Assembly (NCBI RefSeq): GCF_902833645.1
Contig: NZ_CADFGE010000004.1
Location: 62,001-126,000, forward strand
DNA length: 64,000 bases
Reading direction: 5' to 3'
From: Paraburkholderia fungorum
GTDB lineage: Bacteria; Pseudomonadota; Gammaproteobacteria; Burkholderiales; Burkholderiaceae
Position numbers and translations under genes: made by a program
Shown here: piece by piece, positions 27,067-35,199 of the stretch
How positions within the stretch are numbered: the stretch's first letter is position 1
How the letters are laid out: each line of letters opens with the position of its first letter
Notes under the pieces: model-generated
The model's input: the letters and a program-made list of their open reading frames with translations, nothing else
The model's database searches: none
What the model was told of the DNA's origin: nothing

Positions 27067-28119
27067 ATGACTGTTGCGAATCCTGTTTCCGCTTCTTCCC
27101 AGAGTCGGCGCGCGCGACTCAACGCGGCTGCCAATCCGGTGCATCCGGGGCCGAGTACGTCGGCGGTTGCGGTCGGTGAGACAAGCGGCGGCGAACTTGC
27201 ATGTATTACGCTTGCCAACGCGCATCTGCGTCTCGACGTCGCGCCGACGCTCGGCGGCGGCATCACCCGTTTCGATTGGCGTAACGACGGCGCGCTCACG
27301 CCGATTTTCCGGCGCTGCCGCCATGTCGCCGCCGATACCCAGCCGAACGAGCTGGCCTGCTATCCGTTGCTGCCGTATTCGAACCGGATCGGCGGCGGTC
27401 ATTTCAATGTGGCGGGGCGGCGTATCGAGGTGCCAAACAATCGCGCCGACGAACCGCTGCCGATTCATGGCGACGGTTGGCTCTCTGCCTGGCAGGTCGC
27501 GGAAGCGGACCGTGAAAATGTCCGGCTGACGCTCGATCGCCAGGACGGCAAACCGTACGCATTCCACGCGACGCAAACCTATTCGCTGGACGGCCCCACG
27601 CTCGTCATCACGCTGGAAATCGAGAATGCCGGTCGCGAGGCGTTGCCTTTCGGCTTGGGCGTGCATCCGTTTTTCGTGCGCGACACGGACACCGAACTGT
27701 CCGCGGCCGCCGGCGGCTTGTGGCTCTCCGGCGACGACTGGCTGCCGGTGCGTCACGTGCCGGCGCCGCCCGCGTGGCAATTCGGTGTGGCGTATCCGCT
27801 GCCGGAAGCCATCGTCAATCACGCCTTCACGGGCTGGAGCGGGCAGGCGGCTGTGGTGTGGCCGAAGCGGCGCCTGTCGCTGAATATTGCCGCCGACACC
27901 GACTACTATGTGCTCTACACGCCACCCGGCGAAGAGTTCTTCTGCTTCGAGCCGGTGGATCACCCGATCAACGCGATGAATCTGGCGGGCGGTGCGTGCG
28001 AGAACGGCATGACGATGCTGAAACGCGGCGAGCGTCTGACGCGCACGTTCCGCTTCAGCGTTGAACGCACGGGTTTGCGCTCGATGCCGGGTACGCGTGG
28101 ATCGCGGCGGCGCCAGTAG
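27067..28119 (+). CDS. Aldose 1-epimerase (galactose mutarotase family)
   Basis: A 350-residue aldose epimerase that interconverts alpha and beta anomers before oxidation. Conserved points: LPYSNRIGGGHF (about 98-109), the histidine in IHGDGWL, the catalytic His in GLGVHPFF (about 195-202), and the catalytic Glu in FCFEPVDHPINAM. I choose the ATG at 27067, preceded by GGAG at 27057-27060 with 6-base spacing; the open frame extends upstream to 26911 with residues not typical of the family. A 208-base gap separates it from the lactonase, so it may be in the same operon or have its own promoter. Confidence 0.88.
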   Translation: MTVANPVSASSQSRRARLNAAANPVHPGPSTSAVAVGETSGGELACITLANAHLRLDVAPTLGGGITRFDWRNDGALTPIFRRCRHVAADTQPNELACYPLLPYSNRIGGGHFNVAGRRIEVPNNRADEPLPIHGDGWLSAWQVAEADRENVRLTLDRQDGKPYAFHATQTYSLDGPTLVITLEIENAGREALPFGLGVHPFFVRDTDTELSAAAGGLWLSGDDWLPVRHVPAPPAWQFGVAYPLPEAIVNHAFTGWSGQAAVVWPKRRLSLNIAADTDYYVLYTPPGEEFFCFEPVDHPINAMNLAGGACENGMTMLKRGERLTRTFRFSVERTGLRSMPGTRGSRRRQ

Positions 28120-28256
28120 TCAGTAGGCAGGGCCGACCGGCAGCGCGCATCCGTCACGTCCGCCGCGCCCGCCGGTGTGGCGCGTCGGCGCGGCCTCGCG
28201 CGCGAGACAGGTAAAATACGCGCCACTTCCGTTATCGGCTCGCCGCGAGACACACT

Positions 28257-29072
28257 ATGTCCAATTTCATCCAGACACTCAACGACGCCTGGCAGCGCAC
28301 GAACTCGCTGCTGTGCGTCGGCCTCGATCCCGAGCCCAGCAAATTTCCGGGCGCGCTTGCGGGCCGTCCCGAGGCAATTTTCGACTTCTGCCGCACCATC
28401 GTCGACGCCACCGCGCCGTATGCGTCGTCGTTCAAGCCTCAGATCGCGTACTTCGCGGCGCATCGCGCGGAAGATCAACTCGAGCAACTGATCGCGCACA
28501 TTCATGCGAACCACCCGGGCTTGCCGGTGATTCTGGACGCGAAGCGTGGCGACATCGGCAGCACCGCCGAGCAGTATGCGCGCGAGGCGTTCGAGCGCTA
28601 TCGGGCGGATGCCGTAACGGTGAATCCGTATATGGGTTTCGATTCGATCGAGCCGTACCTGGAGCACGCGGGCAAGGGCGTGATCGTGTTGTGCCGGACC
28701 TCGAATCCGGGCGGCTCCGATCTGCAGTTTCTGGAGACGGGCGGACGTCCGTTGTATCAGGTCGTTGCGCAACTGGCGGCGGATAAGTGGAACGCTAGCG
28801 GCCAACTGGGTCTCGTGGTCGGCGCGACCTTCCCGAAAGAGATCGAAGTGGTGCGCGGAATCGTCGGCGATATGCCGCTGCTGATTCCGGGCATCGGCGC
28901 GCAAGGCGGCGATGTTCAGGCGACGGTCAATGCCGGTCGTACAGCGAACGGCACGGGCATGCTGATCAACTCGTCGCGGGCGATTATTTATGCCGGCAAG
29001 GACGACGATTTCGCTGAGGCCGCGGCGAAAGCGGCGATGGAAACGCGTGACCGGATCAATACGTTCCGGTAA
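28257..29072 (+). CDS. pyrF: Orotidine 5'-phosphate decarboxylase
   Basis: A 271-residue OMP decarboxylase (type 2 subfamily) that makes UMP. The active-site motif [15 protein letters not shown] (about 95-109) carries the Asp-Lys-Asp network. [14 protein letters not shown] is the N-terminal substrate loop, and PGIGAQGGD the phosphate site near the C-terminus. Length fits the longer subfamily found in Burkholderia and actinobacteria. It has 137 bases upstream for its own promoter; TAAAAT near 28211 is a possible -10. Confidence 0.95.
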   Translation: MSNFIQTLNDAWQRTNSLLCVGLDPEPSKFPGALAGRPEAIFDFCRTIVDATAPYASSFKPQIAYFAAHRAEDQLEQLIAHIHANHPGLPVILDAKRGDIGSTAEQYAREAFERYRADAVTVNPYMGFDSIEPYLEHAGKGVIVLCRTSNPGGSDLQFLETGGRPLYQVVAQLAADKWNASGQLGLVVGATFPKEIEVVRGIVGDMPLLIPGIGAQGGDVQATVNAGRTANGTGMLINSSRAIIYAGKDDDFAEAAAKAAMETRDRINTFR

Positions 29073-29105
29073 GCGACGGCGCTGTGCAGCGCTTTGCGCT
29101 TCTGT

Positions 29106-29636
29106 TCAGACCGGTTGAGCGGCTGGCCCCAGCCGCTCGATAACCACCGAATGCCGCGGATGTTGCGCCTTCAGCGCTGCAATATCCGCCAGCTCGAATT
29201 CGCTGAATTCAAATCCTGGCGCGACTGTGCAGCCCACCAGCGCGAACGTCGCCGGGTCCGCACATTCCGCGGCAAACCACCGGCCTGCGGGCACCACCGC
29301 TTGAAACACGGCATCCGGATGAGTTAGCGCATTGCCCAGCTTGTGTGTAATCAGCGAGCCTGTTTCGTCGAGCACGTGGACGTTCAACGGCTCGCCGGCG
29401 TAGAAATGCCAGACCTCGTCGGATTTGATCCGATGCCACGCCGAATGCGCGCCGTCACAGAGCAGGTAGTAAATCGCCGTGGACGCCGAGCGCATCTGCG
29501 TCGAACCGTCATCGCGAAGAACCGCGTCCACGGACCGATACGTCTCGCTAAAGAATCCCCCTTCCGGATGCGGCTTCAGATCGAAGCGGCGGATCAGTTC
29601 GTCTTTGGCTGCGGTTGAAGTCAGCGTGTCGGGCAT
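29106..29636 (-). CDS. Cupin-family protein (DUF985/cupin_5)
   Basis: A 176-residue single-domain cupin. HPEGGFFSETYRS near residue 18 opens the domain, and the metal-binding histidines lie in the SAWHRIKSDEVWHFYAG segment. DUF985 proteins are widespread, and some have been linked to sugar epimerase-like folds; no activity is assigned here. It converges with pyrF (33 bases between stops) and is followed upstream by pncC on the same strand, 31 bases away. Confidence 0.82.
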   Translation of the reverse strand: MPDTLTSTAAKDELIRRFDLKPHPEGGFFSETYRSVDAVLRDDGSTQMRSASTAIYYLLCDGAHSAWHRIKSDEVWHFYAGEPLNVHVLDETGSLITHKLGNALTHPDAVFQAVVPAGRWFAAECADPATFALVGCTVAPGFEFSEFELADIAALKAQHPRHSVVIERLGPAAQPV

Positions 29637-29667
29637 CGTGATGGCGCCTCAGGGTTTGAACCGGACG

Positions 29668-30168
29668 TTAATGTTCGCGTTCGTCGAGCAGGGCCAGCAC
29701 GCCGCGCAACGCGTGCGCGGCAGCCTGCACGCGGATCTTCTCGCGGTCGCCCTTGAATACTTTGGTTTCCACGGATGTATGCAGCCGATTGCTCCAGCCG
29801 AACGACACCATGCCTACCGGCTTGGTTTCTGTGCCGCCGCCCGGACCGGCCACGCCGGTAATCGACAACGACACCTGCGCGCGGCTGTTGCGTAGCGCAC
29901 CCTCGGCCATCGCGCGTGCCACCTGTTCGCTGACCGCGCCGTGCTTTTCGATCAGCTCGGCTGGCACGCCGATCATCTCGGATTTGGCCTGATTCGAATA
30001 CGTGACGAAACCGCGCTCGAACCAGCCGCTGCTGCCGGAAATATCGGTGATCGCGGTTGCCACCATGCCGCCCGTGCAGGATTCGGCGGTGACGAGCATC
30101 AGGCGCTCGTCACGCAGACGGTTGCTCACGCGAATCGCGAGCTGATGAACCACGGAATCGGTAGGCAT
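29668..30168 (-). CDS. pncC: CinA-family nicotinamide-nucleotide amidohydrolase
   Basis: A 166-residue stand-alone CinA C-terminal domain, which deamidates NMN to nicotinate mononucleotide in the pyridine nucleotide cycle. TAESCTGGMVATAITD (about 25-40) carries the active-site Ser/Thr and Gly motif, and ITGVAGPGGGTETKPVG is the second signature. I choose the ATG at 30168 (MPTDSVVHQL); the frame is open to 30276, but that part runs into the pgpA end. It sits in a pgpA-pncC arrangement with thiL upstream. Confidence 0.88.
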   Translation of the reverse strand: MPTDSVVHQLAIRVSNRLRDERLMLVTAESCTGGMVATAITDISGSSGWFERGFVTYSNQAKSEMIGVPAELIEKHGAVSEQVARAMAEGALRNSRAQVSLSITGVAGPGGGTETKPVGMVSFGWSNRLHTSVETKVFKGDREKIRVQAAAHALRGVLALLDEREH

Positions 30169-30250
30169 GACATCAATCCGGAAAACGGGGAACTGCTGCA
30201 AGAGGCTGCCGGCTTGCAGCCCTTGGCCGGCACTGGCCAACCGGCAACGG

Positions 30251-30823
30251 TTAAACCGACATGCGCCAGAGCGCAATCACGAGCAGCGTGAAAAACGCGG
30301 CGACCAGGTCATCGAACATGATGCCAAAGCCACCTTTCAGTCGGCGATCGAAATAGCCGATGGGCGGCGGCTTCACCATATCGAAGAAACGGAACACGAG
30401 GAACGCGACGAACTGCCCGGTCAGCGTGACCGGCGTGACCATCAGCAGCACCAGCCAGAACGCGACGATTTCGTCCCAGACGACCGGCGACGGATCGTCG
30501 GTGCCGAGCTTTTTGGCGGTGAAGCCGCAAATCGCAATGCCGCCGAGAAAACCGGCGACGATCAGCACGCCCCAGTCGACCACGGTCAAGTAGCGGCTCA
30601 GGACGGCGAACGATGCCCATGCGAACAGCGTGCCGACCGTGCCCGGCGCAACCGGCGACAAACCGCTGCCGAAACCCAGCGACAGGATGTGCAGCGGGTG
30701 CGACAGCATGAAGCGCGCGGTGGCGCGGCGCGGCTGAGGGCGTGGGGCGCGGGGCCCGGACGCGTTGGGCGCCGGATTGCCGATAACTTCGTCAGCGGGC
30801 ACCAGCGGGGGATCAGTCTGCAT
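30251..30823 (-). CDS. pgpA: Phosphatidylglycerophosphatase A
   Basis: A 190-residue membrane phosphatase that dephosphorylates phosphatidylglycerophosphate to phosphatidylglycerol. After a Pro/Arg-rich N-terminal 40 residues come about four hydrophobic segments. The PgpA motif DDPSPVVWDEIVAFW (about 110-124) contains the conserved acidic residues, and a second conserved region is DMVKPPPIGYFDRR. The start overlaps the thiL stop region by 11 bases, so the two are translationally coupled. Confidence 0.92.
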   Translation of the reverse strand: MQTDPPLVPADEVIGNPAPNASGPRAPRPQPRRATARFMLSHPLHILSLGFGSGLSPVAPGTVGTLFAWASFAVLSRYLTVVDWGVLIVAGFLGGIAICGFTAKKLGTDDPSPVVWDEIVAFWLVLLMVTPVTLTGQFVAFLVFRFFDMVKPPPIGYFDRRLKGGFGIMFDDLVAAFFTLLVIALWRMSV

Positions 30824-31808
30824 GGAAATGGTCGAAGCCTTGCAACGTCAGGGTGAGCGGCGTGCCGGCGGCATTGCGCCAGCCGATCGCCGGGCGGTCG
30901 GCCGCCGATTGAAGAGCGCTTATTGTACCGATGCGCGTGACCGGTATCGCGGCCTCGCGGCCGGCTGATTCGACCGCGGCGCGTGCCGCAGCCGGGGCGG
31001 TGAAGCACAGTTCGTAATCGTCGCCGCCGGCTAGCGTGCAACGTTGCTGGATTTCGGGCGAGAGGCGGCGCAGCGCGTCTGATCTCGGCACAGCGTCGAC
31101 GTCGACAGTGGCCTGCACGTTCGAGCGTTTCAGGATGTGCAGCAGGTCGCCGGCAAGTCCGTCTGACAGATCGAGCGCGGCGTGTGCGATTCCTCGCAAC
31201 GCGAGCCCCAGGCGGATGCGCGGCTCCGGGCGTTCGAGGGCGCGACGAAACGTCGCAGTGTCGCTGGCATCGGCGGACCACTCGCCGCGCTGCACACCCA
31301 GCCCCGCACGGGCGTCGCCAAGCGTGCCGGAGATCCAGATGTCGTCGCCCGGTTGCGCGGCGTCGCGGCGCAGCGCGGCTTGCGGCGGCACGCTGCCGAA
31401 CACGGTAAGGCACAAATTCAATGGGCCACCGGTCGTGTCGCCGCCGATCAGAGTGCAGCCATAGCGCTCGGCCAGAGTGAAGAGCCCCTCGCTAAAGGCG
31501 GCCAGCCAGACTTCGTCGGCCTTGGGCAAGGAGAACGCCAGTGTGAACGCCTGCGGTCTCGCACCCATCGCGGCCAGGTCCGACAGGTTCACCGCGAGGG
31601 CCTTATGACCGAGCGCCCCGGGATCGACATCGGGAAAGAAGTGACGGCCTTCCACCAGCATATCCGTCGATATCGCCAGCATTTCCCCCCGCCGCGGCGC
31701 GAGTAGCGCGCAGTCGTCGCCGATGCCGAGTGAGCCGTCATCGGCACGGGGTGCCGCGGCGGCGCGGCGGGCGAAGAAGCGATCGATCAGCGAGAACTCG
31801 GAGAGCAT
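30813..31808 (-). CDS. thiL: Thiamine-monophosphate kinase
   Basis: A 331-residue ATP-dependent kinase that makes thiamine pyrophosphate. The N-terminal metal and phosphate site is GIGDDCALL (Asp31, Asp32), followed by the VEGRHF motif, the GAxP segment MGARPQAFTL, and the GGDTTGG loop near 130. DLSDGLAGDL and GGDDYELCF are the further family motifs. It starts opposite the maeB leader and is followed by pgpA and pncC, a common order in betaproteobacteria. Confidence 0.94.
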   Translation of the reverse strand: MLSEFSLIDRFFARRAAAAPRADDGSLGIGDDCALLAPRRGEMLAISTDMLVEGRHFFPDVDPGALGHKALAVNLSDLAAMGARPQAFTLAFSLPKADEVWLAAFSEGLFTLAERYGCTLIGGDTTGGPLNLCLTVFGSVPPQAALRRDAAQPGDDIWISGTLGDARAGLGVQRGEWSADASDTATFRRALERPEPRIRLGLALRGIAHAALDLSDGLAGDLLHILKRSNVQATVDVDAVPRSDALRRLSPEIQQRCTLAGGDDYELCFTAPAAARAAVESAGREAAIPVTRIGTISALQSAADRPAIGWRNAAGTPLTLTLQGFDHFHAD

Positions 31809-32059
31809 GGGGTGATGGATGAACGGATAACTGCAACGAAAAGCTGCTAACGGCGCGCATTATGCGGAAGCGCGAACGGGTAAACACTTTATTCGCACTC
31901 GACGCGGGTTTGACGGCCAATCAGCCGACCGCGCGCGACGTTTGCCTTTCACTCTGTTTCAGTCGCGGCAGTTGTACCCGTATTGAAGGAATTGGGCCGG
32001 CAATTGGGGCTACAATGCCGTCGAACGTCTATTCTAATCCGCACTTCGAAGCCCGCCTT

Positions 32060-34354
32060 ATGTCGACTCCCGTCAATAGCAAACTCCGCGAAGCCGCCCT
32101 CGATTATCACGAGTTCCCGACCCCCGGGAAAATCGCGATCGCACCGACCAAGCAGATGATCAACCAGCGCGACCTCGCGCTGGCGTACTCGCCGGGCGTC
32201 GCGTTCGCGTGTGAGGAAATTGTCGAGAATCCGCTGAACGCCGCGCGTTTCACCGCGCGCAGCAACCTGGTCGGCGTCGTCACGAACGGCACCGCCGTGC
32301 TGGGTCTCGGCAACATCGGACCGCTCGCGTCGAAGCCGGTCATGGAAGGCAAGGCCGTCCTGTTCAAGAAGTTCGCCGGCATCGACGTGTTCGATATCGA
32401 GTTGAACGAGTCCGATCCGCACAAGCTGGTCGACGTGATCGCCGCGCTGGAACCTACCTTCGGCGGCATCAATCTCGAAGACATCAAGGCGCCGGACTGC
32501 TTCATCGTCGAGCGCGAATGCCGCAAGCGCATGAAGATTCCAGTTTTCCACGACGACCAGCATGGCACGGCGATTGTTGTCGCGGCGGCTATCACCAATG
32601 GCCTGAAGGTGGTCGGTAAAGACATCAAGAGCGTCAAGCTGGTGTCGTCCGGCGCGGGCGCAGCGGCACTGGCGTGTCTGGACCTGCTGGTCGACATCGG
32701 CCTGCCGCTCGAAAACATCACCGTCACTGACCTGGCCGGCGTGGTCTATAAGGGCCGCGTCGAACTGATGGACCCGGACAAGGAACGCTTCGCACGCGAA
32801 ACCGACGCTCGCACGCTCGCCGAGGCGATCGGCGGCGCGGACATTTTCCTCGGCCTCTCGGCCGGCGGCGTGCTCAAGCAGGACATGGTCAAGCAGATGG
32901 CCGACAAGCCGCTGATTCTGGCGCTGGCCAATCCGACCCCCGAAATCCTGCCGGAACTGGCGCTCGAAGTGCGTCCGGACGCCGTGCTTTGCACGGGCCG
33001 CACGGACTACCCGAACCAGGTGAACAACGTGCTGGTGTTCCCGTTCCTGTTCCGCGGTGCGCTGGATGCGGGCGCGACAACCGTCACGCGTGAAATGGAA
33101 ATCGCCGCGGTCAACGCGATTGCCGAACTGGCGCGCCAGGAGCAGAGCGATATCGTCGCGACTGCGTATGGCATCCAGGATCTCTCGTTTGGCCCGGAAT
33201 ACCTGATTCCGAAGCCGTTCGACCCGCGCCTGATCGTCAAGGTCGCGCCGGCGGTGGCGAAGGCCGCGATGGATTCGGGTGTTGCCGAGCGTCCGATCGA
33301 GGACATGGAAGCGTACGAACAGCATCTGCAGCAGTTCGTGTACCACAGCGGCACCACCATGAAGCCGATTTTCCAGCTGGCGCGCGGCGTCGAGCCGGAG
33401 AAGAAGCGCATTGTGTTCGCGGAAGGCGAAGAAGAGCGCGTGCTGCGCGCCATGCAGATCATCGTCGACGAAAAGCTCGCGAAGCCGATCCTGATCGGTC
33501 GTCCGGCGGTGATCGAACAGCGCATCGCGCGTTATGGCCTGCGCCTGGTCGCGGGGCAGGACTACACGGTCGTGAACACCGATCACGACGAGCGTTACCG
33601 CGATTTCTGGCAGCAATATCACAAGATGATGTCGCGCAAGGGCATCACCGAGCAGATGGCCAAGCTCGAAATGCGCCGCCGCACCACGCTGATCGGCGCG
33701 ATGATGGTGGAACGCGGCGAGGCCGACGGCATGATCTGCGGCACGGTGTCCACCACGCATCGCCACCTGCACTTCATCGATCAGGTGATCGGCAAGAAGG
33801 AAGGCGCGAAGGTCTACGCGGCAATGAACGCGCTGGTGTTGCCGAACCGGCAGATTTTCCTCGTCGACACGCACGTGAACGTCGACCCGACGCCGGAGCA
33901 ACTGGCCGAGATCACGATTATGGCGGCTGAAGAAGTACGCCGCTTCGGTATCGAGCCGAAGGTTGCGCTGCTGTCGCATTCGAACTTCGGCTCGAGCAAT
34001 GCGCCGACCGCGCAGAAAATGCGCGACACGCTGGCGATCTTGCGCGAGCGCGCGCCGGACTTGCAAGTGGACGGCGAAATGCACGGCGACCTCGCGCTCG
34101 ACGCGAACCTGCGCCGCGAAGTGCTGCCCGACTCGACGCTCGAAGGCGACGCGAACCTGCTGGTGCTGCCGAACATCGACGCGGCCAACATCTCGTACAA
34201 CCTGCTGAAGACCGCTGCGGGCAACAACATCGCGATTGGTCCGATGCTGCTCGGCGCGGCCAAGCCGGTGCACGTGCTGACGGCCTCGGCGACGGTGCGC
34301 CGGATCGTCAACATGACCGCGCTGCTGGTGGCTGACGTAATCGCAGCCCGCTGA
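32060..34354 (+). CDS. maeB: NADP-dependent malic enzyme with phosphotransacetylase-like domain
   Basis: A 764-residue hybrid malic enzyme that decarboxylates malate to pyruvate. The N-terminal malic domains (about 1-425) carry YSPGVAFACEEI, the EDIKAPDCF segment and the metal-binding FHDDQHGTAIV. The C-terminal ~330 residues (from about 430, IVFAEGEEERVLRAMQ) form a phosphotransacetylase-like regulatory domain, known to sense acetyl-CoA in E. coli MaeB. I choose ATG 32060 (MSTPVNSKLREAALDYH), which matches the family; the open frame runs 66 codons further upstream through the leader. TACAAT at 32011-32016 may be a -10 element. Confidence 0.94.
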   Translation: MSTPVNSKLREAALDYHEFPTPGKIAIAPTKQMINQRDLALAYSPGVAFACEEIVENPLNAARFTARSNLVGVVTNGTAVLGLGNIGPLASKPVMEGKAVLFKKFAGIDVFDIELNESDPHKLVDVIAALEPTFGGINLEDIKAPDCFIVERECRKRMKIPVFHDDQHGTAIVVAAAITNGLKVVGKDIKSVKLVSSGAGAAALACLDLLVDIGLPLENITVTDLAGVVYKGRVELMDPDKERFARETDARTLAEAIGGADIFLGLSAGGVLKQDMVKQMADKPLILALANPTPEILPELALEVRPDAVLCTGRTDYPNQVNNVLVFPFLFRGALDAGATTVTREMEIAAVNAIAELARQEQSDIVATAYGIQDLSFGPEYLIPKPFDPRLIVKVAPAVAKAAMDSGVAERPIEDMEAYEQHLQQFVYHSGTTMKPIFQLARGVEPEKKRIVFAEGEEERVLRAMQIIVDEKLAKPILIGRPAVIEQRIARYGLRLVAGQDYTVVNTDHDERYRDFWQQYHKMMSRKGITEQMAKLEMRRRTTLIGAMMVERGEADGMICGTVSTTHRHLHFIDQVIGKKEGAKVYAAMNALVLPNRQIFLVDTHVNVDPTPEQLAEITIMAAEEVRRFGIEPKVALLSHSNFGSSNAPTAQKMRDTLAILRERAPDLQVDGEMHGDLALDANLRREVLPDSTLEGDANLLVLPNIDAANISYNLLKTAAGNNIAIGPMLLGAAKPVHVLTASATVRRIVNMTALLVADVIAAR

Positions 34355-34404
34355 TTCTTGAGCCGGGACTGAAGCGTGGCGTCGCCCGACTGTGGGCGTC
34401 ACGC

Positions 34405-34436
34405 AAAAAAAAGGCGTGCCCGCAACGGGCACGCCT
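34405..34436 (-). terminator. Minus-facing intrinsic terminator 1
   Basis: An 11-bp perfect stem (34412-34422 with 34426-34436, loop CAA) is flanked on the left by eight As, which read as eight Ts after the hairpin on the minus strand. No T-tract follows it on the plus strand, so it does not suit maeB. Confidence 0.7.
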
Positions 34437-34462
34437 GCGGGTGAACAGGGGATAGTCACCCT

Positions 34463-34493
34463 AAAAAAGGCTGAATGAAACCATTCAGCCTTT
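34463..34493 (-). terminator. Minus-facing intrinsic terminator 2
   Basis: A 12-bp perfect stem (34466-34477 with 34482-34493, 4-nt loop) has six As to its left, which read as a T-run on the minus strand. On the plus strand only three Ts belong to the stem end, then GAGAGG, so plus-strand termination for maeB would be weak. Confidence 0.65.
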
Positions 34494-34582
34494 GAGAGGC
34501 TGCAGCAACCGCAAGGCTTTCACTCCAGAGAACGAACCACGCAACGGACGCCGTGTGCGCCTGGTTTTGCCCTGTATTTGCT

Positions 34583-34610
34583 TGATTGAGCTAATTTTAG
34601 CTTGTATAGG
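34583..34610 (+). promoter_or_regulatory. Candidate promoter with palindromic operator upstream of the RNase gene
   Basis: TTGATT (34583-34588) and TATAGG (34605-34610) are 16-17 bases apart. The spacer contains the perfect 14-bp palindrome AGCTAATTTTAGCT (34589-34602). A repressor bound there would block RNA polymerase. The predicted transcript would have a leader of about 160 bases before the RNase start. Confidence 0.45.
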
Positions 34611-34775
34611 CTAAATATTCTGTCAAAAGTCGTCAAAGCCAGTTCCGTGGCTCTTTCCCGCGCGATAGGATGTGTTTGCCGGTCTGGTGAACGTTGATTC
34701 TGTGGGGTTTTAGCGATACCCTTACGACTTTCATGGTCGTAAAACTCGTGATCTAACAGCGGGGAACCTTGATTC

Positions 34776-35192
34776 ATGGCACGCAAGTGGCAGCGCATTA
34801 AAGGCGTGCTGATCGGTGCTTTGACGCTCTGCGCTTTATCCGGCTCCGTGCCTGGCGCGTTTGCGCGCGACTACACGGCACCCGCCGATACACAAGCACA
34901 GGTGCAGGGCACCATCGCCGCGGCGCAGTTGCCGCGCGAAGCAGTCAATACATTGAACTTGATTGCCGCGGGCGGGCCTTACCCGTATGAGAAGGACGGC
35001 ATCGTATTCGGCAATCGCGAACGGTTGCTACCGCCGCATCGGCGCGGCTATTACCACGAATACACCGTTCCCACGCCTCGCTCGAGAAACCGCGGGGCGC
35101 GTCGCATCGTCTGCGGAGGTCCGCTACAGCGGATCGACAACTGTTACTACTCGGACGACCATTACACCAGTTTTAATCGTATTGTTGAATGA
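34776..35192 (+). CDS. Secreted guanyl-specific ribonuclease (RNase Sa/barnase superfamily)
   Basis: A 138-residue predicted exported RNase that cleaves RNA after guanosine. Residues 1-30 are a signal peptide (basic start, hydrophobic core, ending AFA). The mature part (about 52-138) aligns by eye with Streptomyces RNase Sa: LPREAVNTLNLIAAGGPYP, then YYHEYTV with the catalytic Glu95, RRIVCG with Arg110, and DDHYTSF with His129. All three catalytic residues are therefore present. Two cysteines (113, 123) remain for a possible disulfide. The barstar-family gene begins 7 bases after the stop, as expected for an RNase whose producer needs an inhibitor. Confidence 0.9.
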   Translation: MARKWQRIKGVLIGALTLCALSGSVPGAFARDYTAPADTQAQVQGTIAAAQLPREAVNTLNLIAAGGPYPYEKDGIVFGNRERLLPPHRRGYYHEYTVPTPRSRNRGARRIVCGGPLQRIDNCYYSDDHYTSFNRIVE

Positions 35193-35199
35193 CATCGGG

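Larger units (their letters stand above)
34355..34775. other. Non-coding stretch: two minus-facing terminators and a palindromic promoter
   Basis: This 421-base region has no convincing protein gene. A minus-strand frame (34798-34520) is short and resembles nothing known. From left to right it holds two hairpins with T-tracts on the minus strand (34405-34436, 34463-34493), a GC-moderate block (34494-34575), and an AT-rich block (34576-34640) with a plus-strand promoter candidate and a perfect AGCTAA/TTAGCT palindrome. No strong minus-strand promoter is visible to explain the terminators. Confidence 0.6.

Noticed and set aside
31949..34459. An 836-codon minus-strand frame opposite maeB
   Set aside because: Shadow of a highly expressed gene on the opposite strand; no domain resemblance.
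34520..34798. A 92-codon minus-strand frame before the RNase gene
   Set aside because: No recognisable family, start lies inside the RNase gene, and the region has promoter and terminator features instead. It cannot be fully excluded.
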